Shown piece by piece: positions 1 to 8,243 of a stretch of 64,000 nucleotides of DNA. The DNA comes from Thermococcus celericrescens. GTDB taxonomy: Archaea > Methanobacteriota_B > Thermococci > Thermococcales > Thermococcaceae. The stretch covers positions 22,450 through 86,449 of the forward strand of contig NZ_LLYW01000025.1 in assembly GCF_001484195.1 (NCBI RefSeq), read 5' to 3'. The position numbers and the translations under genes were made by a program. The notes under the pieces were generated by a model. The model was not told where the DNA came from. It made no database searches and saw only the letters and a list, made by a program, of their open reading frames with translations. The first letter of the stretch is position 1. The number at the start of each line of letters is the position of its first letter.

Positions 1-1195
1 GAGTAGTCGGGTCATCTGTGCGCACTCTGACCATCATTTCCAGTACCGCATCCCCGTGCTTGAAGTACCACCCCCTGGCATCCTGGATGTAGAGGGACGT
101 TAAAGGGTCCCGGGAACAATCGTTGATGGAGTCTAAGGCATCATGCCTCAGACGAAGAACCATCCTGACTTTCTCCTTTGGAGTTTTCAGGGTAGCAAAA
201 GTCGAATTGAGGGCCTCAAATTCATCTAGATGCTCGTTTATTGCGATTGCGTACAGAAGGTGGTAAGTGGCCGCCGAATAGTAGCCGTTCTTGGCTCCCA
301 TAAGACCCCGCTTTTTATGGTACTCCTTCCAGCTGCACGCCATCCTGGACATCACCTCCTCGAATTCACACGGAACATCGACTCTCGAGAGATTATCCGC
401 GAGCGCGCGCACGTTATCCCCCAGTTCCTCTGGACGGAAGGTACCTGGGGTTACATGGCCAATAAGCACCCTTGAGTCCATCAAAAAGCTCCTGGCAAAT
501 TCCAAGTAACCCGTCACCCAGCCTCCGAGTATGCTCACGTTTTCAATCTCCTGAGACGTGGTTGGGTTTGGTATCCCGTCAAGCTTTTTCAGGAAGTCAC
601 GGGACTGGTTCAGAGAGATCTCCGCTTTGATTATGTTGTCTTCAACCACAAAGCCGGTTACGAGATAGTCAGTGAAGTTAATCCCTCTCCGCAGTGTTTG
701 TTTCCACTTTTCGGCCGTTTCGTTCCCTAAAGCTTCCACACTCCGAAACTGCCCACGGACATACCTAAGGAACTCCGTGCGGTTTGCGAGTGCAAGGGTT
801 GAGCCCAGGTAGTCGGCGGCAAGTATTGCACAACTCCTACCCTCTGTTAGGGCAGCGTACAATTCACCCCTGCGTTGATACGAATAGGTCTCGTTAAGGC
901 AGACGTCGATGTCCATTATTTCGTCGTCCGAGACGTTTAGTTTGAGAAGCATCTCCCTGAGCTCCAGAACTCGTCCAATGGCACTTTCAACGTCTTTGTC
1001 ATCCACCTTCTGATTCAGATAGGCTTTATGGGTGGCATTGTACTCCAGTCTAAACGTCTCAAGATCCGTTTGAACCAGGTTAATGGTCTCATTGAGCTCT
1101 GCCTCCTTTATCGCTCTTTCGTGTTGAACGTACTTTGAGTAAGCAAAGAACCCGAAAACTACCAGAAAAAGAAGGAGAAAAGCCTTTGTTTTCAT
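1..1195 (-). CDS. Exported or membrane-anchored protein of unknown function, C-terminus off the left edge
   Basis: An uninterrupted frame of 398 codons begins at ATG 1195 and is still open at base 1, so the end of the protein lies outside the window. The N-terminus (MKTKAFLLLFLVVFGFFAYS) is a signal peptide or membrane anchor. The rest is hydrophilic and helical-looking, with several possible N-glycosylation sequons (for example NETINL, NVSDDE, NETYS). The start is 2 bp beyond the stop of the upstream exported gene (TAA at 1200-1198), so the two are probably co-transcribed. I do not recognise the family. The composition is less GC-rich than the hydrogenase operons, which could mean an accessory region. 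Confidence 0.75.
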   Translation of the reverse strand, partial: MKTKAFLLLFLVVFGFFAYSKYVQHERAIKEAELNETINLVQTDLETFRLEYNATHKAYLNQKVDDKDVESAIGRVLELREMLLKLNVSDDEIMDIDVCLNETYSYQRRGELYAALTEGRSCAILAADYLGSTLALANRTEFLRYVRGQFRSVEALGNETAEKWKQTLRRGINFTDYLVTGFVVEDNIIKAEISLNQSRDFLKKLDGIPNPTTSQEIENVSILGGWVTGYLEFARSFLMDSRVLIGHVTPGTFRPEELGDNVRALADNLSRVDVPCEFEEVMSRMACSWKEYHKKRGLMGAKNGYYSAATYHLLYAIAINEHLDEFEALNSTFATLKTPKEKVRMVLRLRHDALDSINDCSRDPLTSLYIQDARGWYFKHGDAVLEMMVRVRTDDPTT

Positions 1196-1197
1196 TG

Positions 1198-2022
1198 TTA
1201 TCCCCCACCGGCATAGTATACCCTTGTCTTCACTGTTACACGGGCGATTCTTGTTGTTTTTCCAAGAACCGAAGTGGGGCCAACACTTTTTGCCTCGGGG
1301 AAACTCGGAATGCTGTTGTGAGAATATCCCGCAACGTACAACGTCGCGCCGCCACTAACCTCAAATTTGTAATCCCCTTCCCGGGGATTCGTTATAATCC
1401 ACGTCACACCCATGCAATAATCCGTGCCTCTGAATCTGGAGTCCCAGTAGAATCTAACGGTTATTCTACTGATGTCCTGGTAGAAGATATCTCCTGAAGT
1501 CTGAATGGTGTAACTATCTCTATCGCTCTTGCCCAGACTTGATACAAGATCCGCAAACCCCGGTAGTTTCAAGAGTTCAGCCAATTTGTCCACTGCCTTT
1601 TTAAAGAACTCAAAGTACTTATCTTCTAAGTTCGAGTGCCCCTGTCCTGTATCCACGACAAAGATCCCATTTCTTCCCGACACTATCCCCACATAAGTCT
1701 CGGACGATGGCTTAATGACCTTCACGGAAATCCAGTGACCACTACTCACCGGATAGTAATAATGGTTCCACCCGCTTTTCCACCCATTCCCAAGTTTCAC
1801 CCTGAGGAAAAAGGCCTGTTGAAGTGTGGCCGTGTCATCTTGATTGATTACCGCTAATCTTGGTATATACGTAGAGGCAATGCCGACTTTGCCTACGAAG
1901 TGGCCGTATCGATAGTATGGGTCGGAGCCATTCGCCTTCGTTTCTGGCTTGGCAGCACTAGCTACTCCTACCATAGAACCTAAGATCAAAAACCCAACAT
2001 TAAGCCTAGGAGTTTCCTCCAC
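1198..2022 (-). CDS. Secreted protein of unknown function with an apparently frameshifted signal peptide
   Basis: The open frame gives 274 aa from a GTG at 2022. It has a hydrophobic stretch (VGFLILGSMVGVASAA) typical of the end of a signal peptide, followed by an aromatic-rich, Gly-rich exported domain. The GTG start has no ribosome site and gives an acidic N-terminus. One frame away, ATGs at 2036, 2033 and 2024 give a textbook basic n-region (MMPTMWRKLLGLMLGF) that stops at a run of five T on the coding strand (complement of 1988-1992). One extra T would fuse the two halves into a perfect signal peptide. This is either a sequencing or assembly indel or a recent inactivating deletion. It is followed 2 bp later by another exported-protein gene. 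The family is unknown. Confidence 0.6.
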   Translation of the reverse strand: MEETPRLNVGFLILGSMVGVASAAKPETKANGSDPYYRYGHFVGKVGIASTYIPRLAVINQDDTATLQQAFFLRVKLGNGWKSGWNHYYYPVSSGHWISVKVIKPSSETYVGIVSGRNGIFVVDTGQGHSNLEDKYFEFFKKAVDKLAELLKLPGFADLVSSLGKSDRDSYTIQTSGDIFYQDISRITVRFYWDSRFRGTDYCMGVTWIITNPREGDYKFEVSGGATLYVAGYSHNSIPSFPEAKSVGPTSVLGKTTRIARVTVKTRVYYAGGG

Positions 2023-2226
2023 ATAGTGGGCATCATCCTATACAAATTCTCGTAATTGTTAGTGACATTATTACTTATCTACGATTTATATTTCTAGTCT
2101 AATATTCACCCCTTAGATAGTAAAATTGAATGCATTGAATGCGCTCAATCCCAAGATAAGAGGCATAGGTGTACGTATTGAAGCATTGGAAAAACCGATC
2201 TGATAAGAAGTAAGAGGGAAAGGAAA

Positions 2227-2439
2227 TCAAATAACCTCTCCGAAAGCGAACTTCCTCTTGACTGAGTTAATGACGATCTCAACCTCGTCGCCGACCTGGG
2301 TGTTCGGGACGAAGATAACGAAGCCCTTTATCTTGGCGATACCATCGCCACCCTTTCCAAGGCTCTCAATCCTAACTCTATACCTTTCTCCAACCTTAAC
2401 AGGGGCTTCGTAGCCACCGCCAAATCCATCTCCATACAT
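2227..2439 (-). CDS. Small TRAM-domain protein
   Basis: About 70 aa. The whole protein is a TRAM-like beta-barrel: a Gly-rich N-terminus ([13 protein letters not shown]), then [25 protein letters not shown] and [21 protein letters not shown]. Single-TRAM proteins are known in euryarchaea as RNA-binding proteins with proposed RNA chaperone roles. I place the start at ATG 2439, because homologues I recall begin MYGDG and GGTG lies a few bases upstream; a TTG at 2460 would add seven residues. A strong TATA element lies on the minus strand at 2520-2527. The gene stands alone. Confidence 0.8.
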   Translation of the reverse strand: MYGDGFGGGYEAPVKVGERYRVRIESLGKGGDGIAKIKGFVIFVPNTQVGDEVEIVINSVKRKFAFGEVI

Positions 2440-2519
2440 ATCTAACACCAACTCTTTCAACTTTCAGGGCTCCCTCGAAAGACTCCGAGAAGAGTCCCAT
2501 TGGAAACTCATCTCAAGGG

Positions 2520-2527
2520 TATATAAA
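2520..2527 (-). promoter_or_regulatory. TATA box of the TRAM gene
   Basis: The minus strand reads GCTTTATATACCC here, a close match to the archaeal box A. Transcription would begin about 25 bases downstream, leaving a leader of roughly 55 bases before ATG 2439. Confidence 0.6.
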
Positions 2528-2681
2528 GCTTTGGGTGGATTTTAGGTCCTCAAAGTCACCAAAATGCTGTTTCGAGCCACATGAGGACACTGATGCATTA
2601 TTTTCCAGAAATCCCGCGCTTCCAACCCTTAACCGTGGAGGGTTTCGGCACCGATGTCAGCAGGCAGGTAATTAACCTTTG

Positions 2682-2698
2682 GTTAACAACAAAGGGTT
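2682..2698 (+). promoter_or_regulatory. SurR-type operator upstream of the first mbh operon
   Basis: The sequence GTTAACAACAAAGGGTT fits the extended SurR consensus GTT-N3-AAC-N5-GTT exactly. SurR is the redox-sensitive regulator of Thermococcales that activates hydrogenase operons in its reduced form and lets go when sulfur oxidises its CxxC switch. The site lies about 38 bp upstream of the TATA element, the side expected for activation. The motif match is seen; SurR binding is inferred. Confidence 0.75.
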
Positions 2699-2735
2699 AG
2701 GTACCTTTGTTTTCAATTCTAAGCTTCAAAAAACC

Positions 2736-2745
2736 CTTTTAAGAG
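2736..2745 (+). promoter_or_regulatory. TATA element of the first mbh operon
   Basis: CTTTTAAGAG is the best box A candidate between the SurR-type motif and mbhA. It is an imperfect TATA box, as would suit a promoter that depends on an activator. Confidence 0.45.
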
Positions 2746-2823
2746 AATTTTTTCTATGTTAAGCGGAAATCCGAGAAAATGAAGCCGAGATAAGGTTGTA
2801 AACCAAAAGTGGGGGGACGCACA

Positions 2824-3324
2824 ATGGGTTTCATTCCCGTATTCATTTGGTCATTCGTGCTCTGGCTTGTGCTGACAGCGGGCAGCAAGGGTATGCTGTG
2901 GAGCCCCGAAGAGCTCGTCGCGGGAGTGGTGTTCTCGGGGATAATCGCCTTCACGACGAAGGACATCATAGGTGAGAAGGCCGGGAGGTTCCTCAACCCT
3001 GCGAAGTGGGCTGGCTTTGTGGTTTACTCCCTCGGCCCGCTCTTCTGGGGTATGGTCAAGGCCAACCTCGACGTTGCCTACCGCGTCATAACCGGCAGGA
3101 TAAAGCCCGGAATCGTTCGCGTTCCGGTTGAGCTCGAAAACGACGCTCAGTACACAATCCTCAGCAACTCAATAACCCTCACCCCCGGAACGCTCACCGT
3201 GGACGCATGCCCCGAGGAGAAGGCCCTCTACGTCCACTGGATAAACGTGACCGAGAAGGAGCCGAAGAGCTCCGAGGTCATAGCGGGTTCATTTGAAAAA
3301 TGGGCGAGGAGGCTGGGAAGATGA
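2824..3324 (+). CDS. mbhA: Mbh hydrogenase subunit A (MrpE/MnhE-like)
   Basis: 166 aa, a membrane subunit of the ion-pumping module of the Mrp-type [NiFe] hydrogenase. Two hydrophobic helices lie near the N-terminus, followed by the MrpE signature DVAYRVITGRIKPGIVRVP and TLLSNSITLTPGT-like text (ILSNSITLTPGTLTVD), ending in a hydrophilic domain with LYVHWINV. The start is ATG 2824, not the in-frame codon at 2809, because it aligns with the second copy at 11419. It is the first gene of the operon, behind a SurR-type site and TATA box, and its stop overlaps mbhB (ATGA). Confidence 0.92.
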   Translation: MGFIPVFIWSFVLWLVLTAGSKGMLWSPEELVAGVVFSGIIAFTTKDIIGEKAGRFLNPAKWAGFVVYSLGPLFWGMVKANLDVAYRVITGRIKPGIVRVPVELENDAQYTILSNSITLTPGTLTVDACPEEKALYVHWINVTEKEPKSSEVIAGSFEKWARRLGR

Positions 3325-3584
3325 TAGCACCGGAGTTCTTCTATGCCGCGGTCATAGTCATGATTGGAGCATTCCTGGCTCTGCTCAGGGTGCTCCTCGG
3401 ACCGAGCGTGCCGGATAGAGTGGTCGGAGTTGATACCCTCAACACGTTAATCGTTGCCGGAATGGTTCTCCTCGGAGCGGCCTACGACAGGACGATATAC
3501 ATCGATATCGCCATCGTTTACGCCCTTCTGAGCTACGTGGGAACCCTGGCCATAGCCAAATACCTCCAGGGGGGATTGGAATGA
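3321..3584 (+). CDS. mbhB: Mbh hydrogenase subunit B (MrpF-like)
   Basis: 87 aa with three hydrophobic segments and the MrpF signature RVLLGPSVPDRVVGVDTLN, then ALLSYVGTLAIAKYL. The small MrpF-type subunit packs in the membrane arm with the MrpG and MrpB-like subunits. The start ATG overlaps the stop of mbhA (ATGA at 3321-3324) and the end overlaps mbhC in the same way, so translation is probably coupled through this part of the operon. Confidence 0.92.
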   Translation: MIAPEFFYAAVIVMIGAFLALLRVLLGPSVPDRVVGVDTLNTLIVAGMVLLGAAYDRTIYIDIAIVYALLSYVGTLAIAKYLQGGLE

Positions 3585-3952
3585 GTGCGGTCACCTACGT
3601 CATCTACGCATTCCTCACGATAAACATAGTCTTCAACCTGCTGGGCAGCTTCTCGCTCCACAGGTTCCCGGACGTCTACACAAGGCTCCACGGAGCGACC
3701 AAGTGCACTACCTTCGGGACGATATTCGCGGTTCTGGCGGTGGTAGTTCACGCTGCCTACCAGCTCCACCTCACCGGCGACCCCAAGTACCTCCAGATGG
3801 CGCTTCACAGCCTCGTTGCCCTAATCGCCCTGCTCCTCACAAACCCGACCGGAGCGCACGCGATAGCCAAGGCGGCCCATCTGAGCGGCTATAAGCCAGC
3901 CAAAGCCGTCATTGACGCGTACGAGGACAAGCTCAGGGGTGGTGCCGAATGA
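3581..3952 (+). CDS. mbhC: Mbh hydrogenase subunit C (MrpG-like)
   Basis: 123 aa, three predicted transmembrane segments. The signature RFPDVYTRLHGATKCTTFGT and LTNPTGAHAIAKAAH are typical of MrpG/MnhG. It is part of the Na+/H+ antiporter-like membrane module of the hydrogenase. The start ATG overlaps the mbhB stop and the stop overlaps mbhD. The second operon has an equivalent at 12218. Confidence 0.92.
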   Translation: MSAVTYVIYAFLTINIVFNLLGSFSLHRFPDVYTRLHGATKCTTFGTIFAVLAVVVHAAYQLHLTGDPKYLQMALHSLVALIALLLTNPTGAHAIAKAAHLSGYKPAKAVIDAYEDKLRGGAE

Positions 3953-4215
3953 ACGCCCTTTCGATGGACATGGTCATACAGTTCGGAATACTCCTCGGCG
4001 TGCTGGTAGCGGCCTACATCACGATAACCATGCGCGACCTGCTCAGTGCGGCCATCGCTTCGGCGGCCATGAGCCTGCTCCTCAGCCTTGAGTTCTACAT
4101 GCTCCACGCGCCGGATGTGGCGATAGCCGAGGCCGCGGTCGGAGCCGGCGTCGTTACGGCCATAGTCGTGTACGGTATAGCCAAAACGGAGAGATGGGAG
4201 CGTGAGGGACCATGA
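3949..4215 (+). CDS. mbhD: Mbh hydrogenase subunit D (MrpB/MrpA C-terminal-like)
   Basis: 88 aa with three hydrophobic helices and the conserved stretch LEFYMLHAPDVAIAEAAVGAG, which marks the DUF4040/MbhD family (equivalent to the C-terminal part of MrpA). In the known Mbh structure this subunit belongs to the ion-translocating membrane module. The ends overlap mbhC and mbhE by four bases (ATGA). Confidence 0.9.
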   Translation: MNALSMDMVIQFGILLGVLVAAYITITMRDLLSAAIASAAMSLLLSLEFYMLHAPDVAIAEAAVGAGVVTAIVVYGIAKTERWEREGP

Positions 4216-4514
4216 AGAGGACTTTCGGAGCTCTCGCACTGCTGTTCCTCCTCGGAGTGCTGCTCGTCGTTGCGAGCCCTTCAACCGGAATAAAGTTCGG
4301 CCTCGGCGGTGAGGACTGGAAGGCCTACCGCTACACCGACCAGTACTACATAGACCACGGCGTGCAGGAGGTGGGTGGAACCAACATAGTCACCGACATA
4401 GTCTTCGACTACCGTGGCTACGATACCCTCGGAGAGGCGACGGTTCTCTTCACTGCTATAGCCGGAGCGGTTGCACTTCTCAGGCCCTGGAGGAGGGATG
4501 AGGATGAAGAGTGA
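4212..4514 (+). CDS. mbhE: Mbh hydrogenase subunit E (MrpA C-terminal/MrpB-like)
   Basis: 100 aa. An N-terminal helix is followed by an external loop and the signature NIVTDIVFDYRGYDTLGEAT, then a helix at the C-terminus. This signature is shared by MbhE and the end of MrpA. The start overlaps mbhD (ATGA) and its end overlaps the start of mbhF by about ten bases. Confidence 0.9.
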   Translation: MKRTFGALALLFLLGVLLVVASPSTGIKFGLGGEDWKAYRYTDQYYIDHGVQEVGGTNIVTDIVFDYRGYDTLGEATVLFTAIAGAVALLRPWRRDEDEE

Positions 4515-4950
4515 CATGGGACTAATTGTTAAGACCACCGCGAGGGCCACCATTCCGCTCATAGGAATCTTCGGTGCATACGTGGTCTCACACGGTCACC
4601 TTACGCCGGGAGGCGGCTTCCAGGGTGGAGCGACCATAGCGGGAGCCGGGATACTGTTCCTCATAGCCTTCGGGCTGGGCGAGATGAAGAGGCGCTACAA
4701 CCACCACCTCTACTCGGCCCTCGAGGGCCTCGGCGGCCTGGTATTCCTCGGAGCGGCGATGCTCGGCCTGGGAGTTGCGTTCTTCTACAACACGCTGTGG
4801 CACAGCGGGCCGGTCTTCAACGGCCAGCCGGGAACGCTGCTCTCAGCGGGTTACCTACCGATAATGAACCTTGCCGTGGGACTGAAGGTCTTTGCGGGGC
4901 TGGTCAGCGCGATGGTTGCCATAGCTGCATTCAGGAGGTGGAACGAATGA
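4504..4950 (+). CDS. mbhF: Mbh hydrogenase subunit F (MrpB-like)
   Basis: 148 aa, four hydrophobic segments. The signature HGHLTPGGGFQGGA is the MnhB/MrpB hallmark. I chose ATG 4504 because GGAGGG stands about six bases upstream; ATGs at 4498 and 4516 are alternatives. It is part of the Na+/H+ antiporter-like arm. It is about seven residues shorter than its copy in the second operon (155 aa), mainly in the loop after the third helix. Confidence 0.88.
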   Translation: MKSDMGLIVKTTARATIPLIGIFGAYVVSHGHLTPGGGFQGGATIAGAGILFLIAFGLGEMKRRYNHHLYSALEGLGGLVFLGAAMLGLGVAFFYNTLWHSGPVFNGQPGTLLSAGYLPIMNLAVGLKVFAGLVSAMVAIAAFRRWNE

Positions 4951-5306
4951 TACCGTTCCAGTTCATCACGGCGTTCCTGCTAATAGCCATGGGCATCTAC
5001 GCCCTCCTCTACAAGAGGAACCTCATCAAGCTCATACTGGCCCTCAACATCATAGATGCAGGCATACACCTGCTCCTCATAAGCTTCGGATACCGCATAG
5101 AGGCAGGCCAGATACCAACCGCGCCAATCTACACGGGCTACGAGACCGTAAAGAGCGCCATGGTCGCCCCGATTCCGCAGGCGCTCACGCTCACCAGCAT
5201 AGTCATCGGAGTCTGCGTTCTCTCGCTGGCGATGGCCCTCACGATAAACGCCTACAGGCACTACGGAAGCCTCGACGTTAACAAGCTCAGGAGGTTGAGA
5301 GGATGA
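4947..5306 (+). CDS. mbhG: Mbh hydrogenase subunit G (MrpC/NuoK-like)
   Basis: 119 aa with three transmembrane helices and the MrpC text LYKRNLIKLILALNIIDAGIHLLL and PQALTLTSIVIGVCVLSLAMAL. MrpC is the homologue of NuoK in complex I. The start ATG overlaps the mbhF stop; the longer in-frame extension upstream lies inside mbhF and is not used. The stop overlaps mbhH. Confidence 0.92.
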   Translation: MIPFQFITAFLLIAMGIYALLYKRNLIKLILALNIIDAGIHLLLISFGYRIEAGQIPTAPIYTGYETVKSAMVAPIPQALTLTSIVIGVCVLSLAMALTINAYRHYGSLDVNKLRRLRG

Positions 5307-6844
5307 ACGGGCTGATCCCATACCTCATCATAGTCCCGCTCCTTGGAGCATTCGCACTGCCCATAGTGGGCCTCGCGGGAAGGAAGGCCAGGGAGCTGTG
5401 GGCGATACTCATAACCGGCATCACCCTCGGCGTCGCGGCCGGACTGTTCAAAGAAGTCTGGAAGAGCGGCGAGATACTCGTCTACACCCTTGGAGCGAAG
5501 AGCCCCCTTGGAAACGGCGTTCCATTCCCGATAAGGATAGTCTGGGAGGTGGACCTCCTCAGCGCGCTCTTCGCCCTGATGGTGACCTTCATAGCCTTCG
5601 TGGCAGTGCTCTACTCCAGCGAGTACATGAGGCACGATACGGGGCTTGAGAAGTACTATGCCCTCGTCCTCGTCCTCGAGGTCGGTATGCTCGGCATAGC
5701 CATAACCGGCGACCTGTTCAACTTCTACGTCTTCCTGGAGATAATGAGCATAGCGAGCTACGCCCTCGTCGCCTTCAGGAACGACACCTGGGAGGGCATC
5801 GAGGCGGGCATAAAGTACATGTTCGTCGGCTCCCTCGCCAGCTCATTCATCCTCCTCGGCATAGTGCTCCTCTACGGCCAGTACGGAACGCTGACGATGG
5901 CCTACCTGGCCAAGATGATAGCTGAGAACCCAACCTTCACCGCCAAGGTGGCCCTCGGCCTCCTCGCGGGCGGACTGCTCTTCAAGAGCGGTGCCGTTCC
6001 GGTGCACATGTGGCTCGCAGACGCACACCCGGCCGCTCCGAGCTCGATCAGTGCCATGCTCTCGGGTCTCGTCATCAAGATAGGCGGTACCTACGCCCTA
6101 GCGAGGCTCGCCTTCAGCGTCTTCAGCGCCGGAATCAGCACCAGAACGGTCGGCTGGATAATCATATTCTTCGCCTGCGTGACCCTCATAGTCGGAAACG
6201 CGATGGCGGTGATACAGACTGACATGAAGAGGCTCTTCGCCTTCTCCAGCGTCGGCCAGATCGGCTACATCCTCCTAGGAATCGGAATTGGCCTTGCCGC
6301 GTATGGAAGCGACGTCGGCCAGGTCGCTCTGGCGGGTGCGATATACCACACCGTGAACCACGCGATAATGAAGGCCCTCCTGTTCCTCGTCGCGGGAGCG
6401 GTCATACACCAGCTCGGAACCAAGAACCTCAACGAGCTGAGCGGAATAGCCAGGAAGATGCCGGTCACGAGCTTCGCCTTCCTGGTCGGTGCGGCCGCGA
6501 TAATCGGCCTTCCGCCGCTCAACGGCTTCGCGAGCAAGTGGCTCATCTACGAAAGCTCGGCGCTCTTCAACCCGTTCCTCGCGGCAATAGCCGTCATAGG
6601 CACAGCCTTCTGTACCGCCGCCTACATCAGGGTGCTCTTCACATTCTTCGGAAGGCCGAGCGAGAGGGTCATGAACGCGGAGGAGCCAGGAAAGGCCATG
6701 CTCGTGCCGATGCTCATACTGGTGGTGGCAATAATCGTCATGGGACTCTTCCCATGGGCCATCAGCGACAAGGTCATGCTTCCGGCGGCAAAGACTCTGG
6801 AGAACATAGGGGCTTACGTTTCGGCGGTGCTGGGGGGTGCGTGA
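5303..6844 (+). CDS. mbhH: Mbh hydrogenase subunit H (MrpD-type antiporter subunit)
   Basis: 513 aa, about fourteen transmembrane segments, the proton-conducting antiporter-like subunit related to NuoL/M/N and MrpD. Visible family features include the HDTGLEKYYAL segment, GDLFNFYVFLEIM, KSGAVPVHMWLADAHPAAPS with its conserved Lys and His, and YHTVNHAIMKALLFLVAG. There is only one MrpD homologue in this operon, which suits Mbh; the related Mbx/Mbs complex carries a second one. The ends overlap mbhG and come two bases short of mbhI. Confidence 0.93.
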   Translation: MNGLIPYLIIVPLLGAFALPIVGLAGRKARELWAILITGITLGVAAGLFKEVWKSGEILVYTLGAKSPLGNGVPFPIRIVWEVDLLSALFALMVTFIAFVAVLYSSEYMRHDTGLEKYYALVLVLEVGMLGIAITGDLFNFYVFLEIMSIASYALVAFRNDTWEGIEAGIKYMFVGSLASSFILLGIVLLYGQYGTLTMAYLAKMIAENPTFTAKVALGLLAGGLLFKSGAVPVHMWLADAHPAAPSSISAMLSGLVIKIGGTYALARLAFSVFSAGISTRTVGWIIIFFACVTLIVGNAMAVIQTDMKRLFAFSSVGQIGYILLGIGIGLAAYGSDVGQVALAGAIYHTVNHAIMKALLFLVAGAVIHQLGTKNLNELSGIARKMPVTSFAFLVGAAAIIGLPPLNGFASKWLIYESSALFNPFLAAIAVIGTAFCTAAYIRVLFTFFGRPSERVMNAEEPGKAMLVPMLILVVAIIVMGLFPWAISDKVMLPAAKTLENIGAYVSAVLGGA

Positions 6845-6845
6845 A

Positions 6846-7193
6846 ATGTTTGGCTACTGGGATGCACTCTACTTCGTTTACGTCTTTGCCATAGGCCTGC
6901 TCATCTCGTACGTGCTCTACAAGTGGGCCGAGCGCTCCAGCACGGGGACGAGGAGAACCGGCGATGGAACGAAGATATTCCTCAGCGGTGAGGACCAGGA
7001 CGAGATTATTCCGCAGTTCGAGCACTTCCAGGGCTACGTCACCGGAAGACACGTCATGTGGGGCCTCATAAGAGGAATTCACAGGATGTTCCTCATCTTC
7101 CGCAGGGAGCACACCGGACTGCTGAGCGACTACATCAGCTACCTGCTCGTCACGACCGCGATAATTGTGGGAGCGCTGATAGTGTGGGGATGA
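6846..7193 (+). CDS. mbhI: Mbh hydrogenase subunit I
   Basis: 115 aa, with one helix at each end and a soluble middle (GTKIFLSGEDQD, HVMWGLIRGIHRMFLIFRREHTG). MbhI links the membrane module to the hydrogenase module in the known structure. Its presence is one of the markers that separates Mbh from Mbx, where a second MrpD-like subunit stands instead. I start at ATG 6846 because GGGGGTG sits at the right distance; an upstream in-frame GTG at 6837 would overlap mbhH. Confidence 0.85.
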   Translation: MFGYWDALYFVYVFAIGLLISYVLYKWAERSSTGTRRTGDGTKIFLSGEDQDEIIPQFEHFQGYVTGRHVMWGLIRGIHRMFLIFRREHTGLLSDYISYLLVTTAIIVGALIVWG

Positions 7194-7206
7194 GGAGGTG
7201 AGATGA

Positions 7207-7722
7207 ATGGCGATTAAGGTTACAAGGGCAGAGACCAACGTCAGCTCAAACTCCTCGGAGCGCGAGAGGCTTGAGAGGGAGATATCAAAGCTCTGCAGGT
7301 ATATAGGGCGCTCACCCTGGGTGTTCCACGTGAACAGCGGCAGCTGCAACGGCTGCGACATCGAGATAATAGCCGCACTGACGCCGAGGTACGACGCCGA
7401 GCGCTTCGGTGTGAAGCTCGTCGGAACGCCGAGACACGCCGACATACTGCTCGTAACCGGGCCGGTGACCGACCAGAGTCTTGAGAGGGTCAAGCTGGTC
7501 TACGAGCAGACTCCGGACCCGAAAGTTGTCATAGCCGTCGGAGCCTGCCCCACCGGCGGAAGCGTGTTCTTCGAGAGCCCCTTCACCAACGCGCCGCTGG
7601 ACAAGCACATACCGGTGGACGTCTTCGTACCCGGCTGCCCGCCGAGGCCCGAGGCGATACTCTACGGAGTCGTGCTCGGTCTGCAGAAGCTGATAGAGAG
7701 AATTGAGGGGGGTAAGAGATGA
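7207..7722 (+). CDS. mbhJ: Mbh hydrogenase subunit J (small subunit, NuoB-like)
   Basis: 171 aa. This soluble electron-transfer subunit holds the [4Fe-4S] cluster next to the [NiFe] site. The ligands are visible: GSCNGCDIE (C47 and C50), VGACPTGG and PGCPPRPEA. It starts at ATG 7207 after GGAGGTGAG, with a 13-bp gap after mbhI that is one of the few spaces in the operon. A hydrophilic leader of about 35 residues precedes the conserved core and is absent from the second copy (151 aa). Confidence 0.94.
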   Translation: MAIKVTRAETNVSSNSSERERLEREISKLCRYIGRSPWVFHVNSGSCNGCDIEIIAALTPRYDAERFGVKLVGTPRHADILLVTGPVTDQSLERVKLVYEQTPDPKVVIAVGACPTGGSVFFESPFTNAPLDKHIPVDVFVPGCPPRPEAILYGVVLGLQKLIERIEGGKR

Positions 7723-8243
7723 ACGTTGACGAGTTCGTTAAAGCCTTTGGCGAGAGGTTCCCCGAGGCCGAGATAAGGGTGAGCGAGAACAAGATGCCCC
7801 ACCCGAAGAGGCGCGTCTGGGTCGAGATAGACAGGGAGAAGTTCCACGACGCCATGAAGTTCATCAAGGAGCTCGACCCGAAGGCCCAGTTCTCCATCAT
7901 AATCGGAATGGACGCCGGCGACAGACTGCTCGCCAAGTACCACATGGAGATGTTCTGGGAGGAGGGGGAGAGCCTGTCGCTCGTCATAGGCACGAGCGTC
8001 CCCAAGGATGACCCCAAGCTGCCCACAGTCACGGACGTCTTCCCGAGCGCGCTGCCCTACGAGAGGGAGAACCAGGAGTTCCTCGGGCTGTTCTTCGAGG
8101 GAATCCCCGACCCGAGAAGACTCTTCCTGCCCGACGACTTCCCGGAGGGAATCTACCCGCTGAGGCTCGACGAGACCGGAATCAAACCGGAGATGGTGAA
8201 GAACGCGGGTCACCCGTACAAGATAGGGGGTGCAGGGAAATGA
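7719..8243 (+). CDS. mbhK: Mbh hydrogenase subunit K (NuoC-like)
   Basis: 174 aa, the NuoC/30-kDa-like scaffold subunit. The family text FLGLFFEGIPDPRRLFLPDDFPEG is clear. The start overlaps mbhJ. The C-terminal 11 residues (MVKNAGHPYKI region, 8193 onward) are duplicated 206 bp downstream at 8399, where a hairpin element separates this gene from mbhL. The two copies differ only at third codon positions over these 11 codons. Confidence 0.92.
   Translation: MNVDEFVKAFGERFPEAEIRVSENKMPHPKRRVWVEIDREKFHDAMKFIKELDPKAQFSIIIGMDAGDRLLAKYHMEMFWEEGESLSLVIGTSVPKDDPKLPTVTDVFPSALPYERENQEFLGLFFEGIPDPRRLFLPDDFPEGIYPLRLDETGIKPEMVKNAGHPYKIGGAGK

Larger units (their letters stand above)
2461..2823. other. Intergenic region between the TRAM gene and the first hydrogenase operon
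   Basis: No gene is seen here. The left part holds the leader and TATA box of the minus-strand TRAM gene. The right part holds the SurR-type motif, the TATA element and a leader of about 55 bases for the hydrogenase operon. The stretch 2570-2670 between them shows nothing I can name. Confidence 0.5.

Noticed and set aside
1135..1497. Plus-strand frame across the start of the left-edge genes
   Set aside because: It overlaps two minus-strand exported-protein genes with signal peptides and has no ribosome site or recognisable product.
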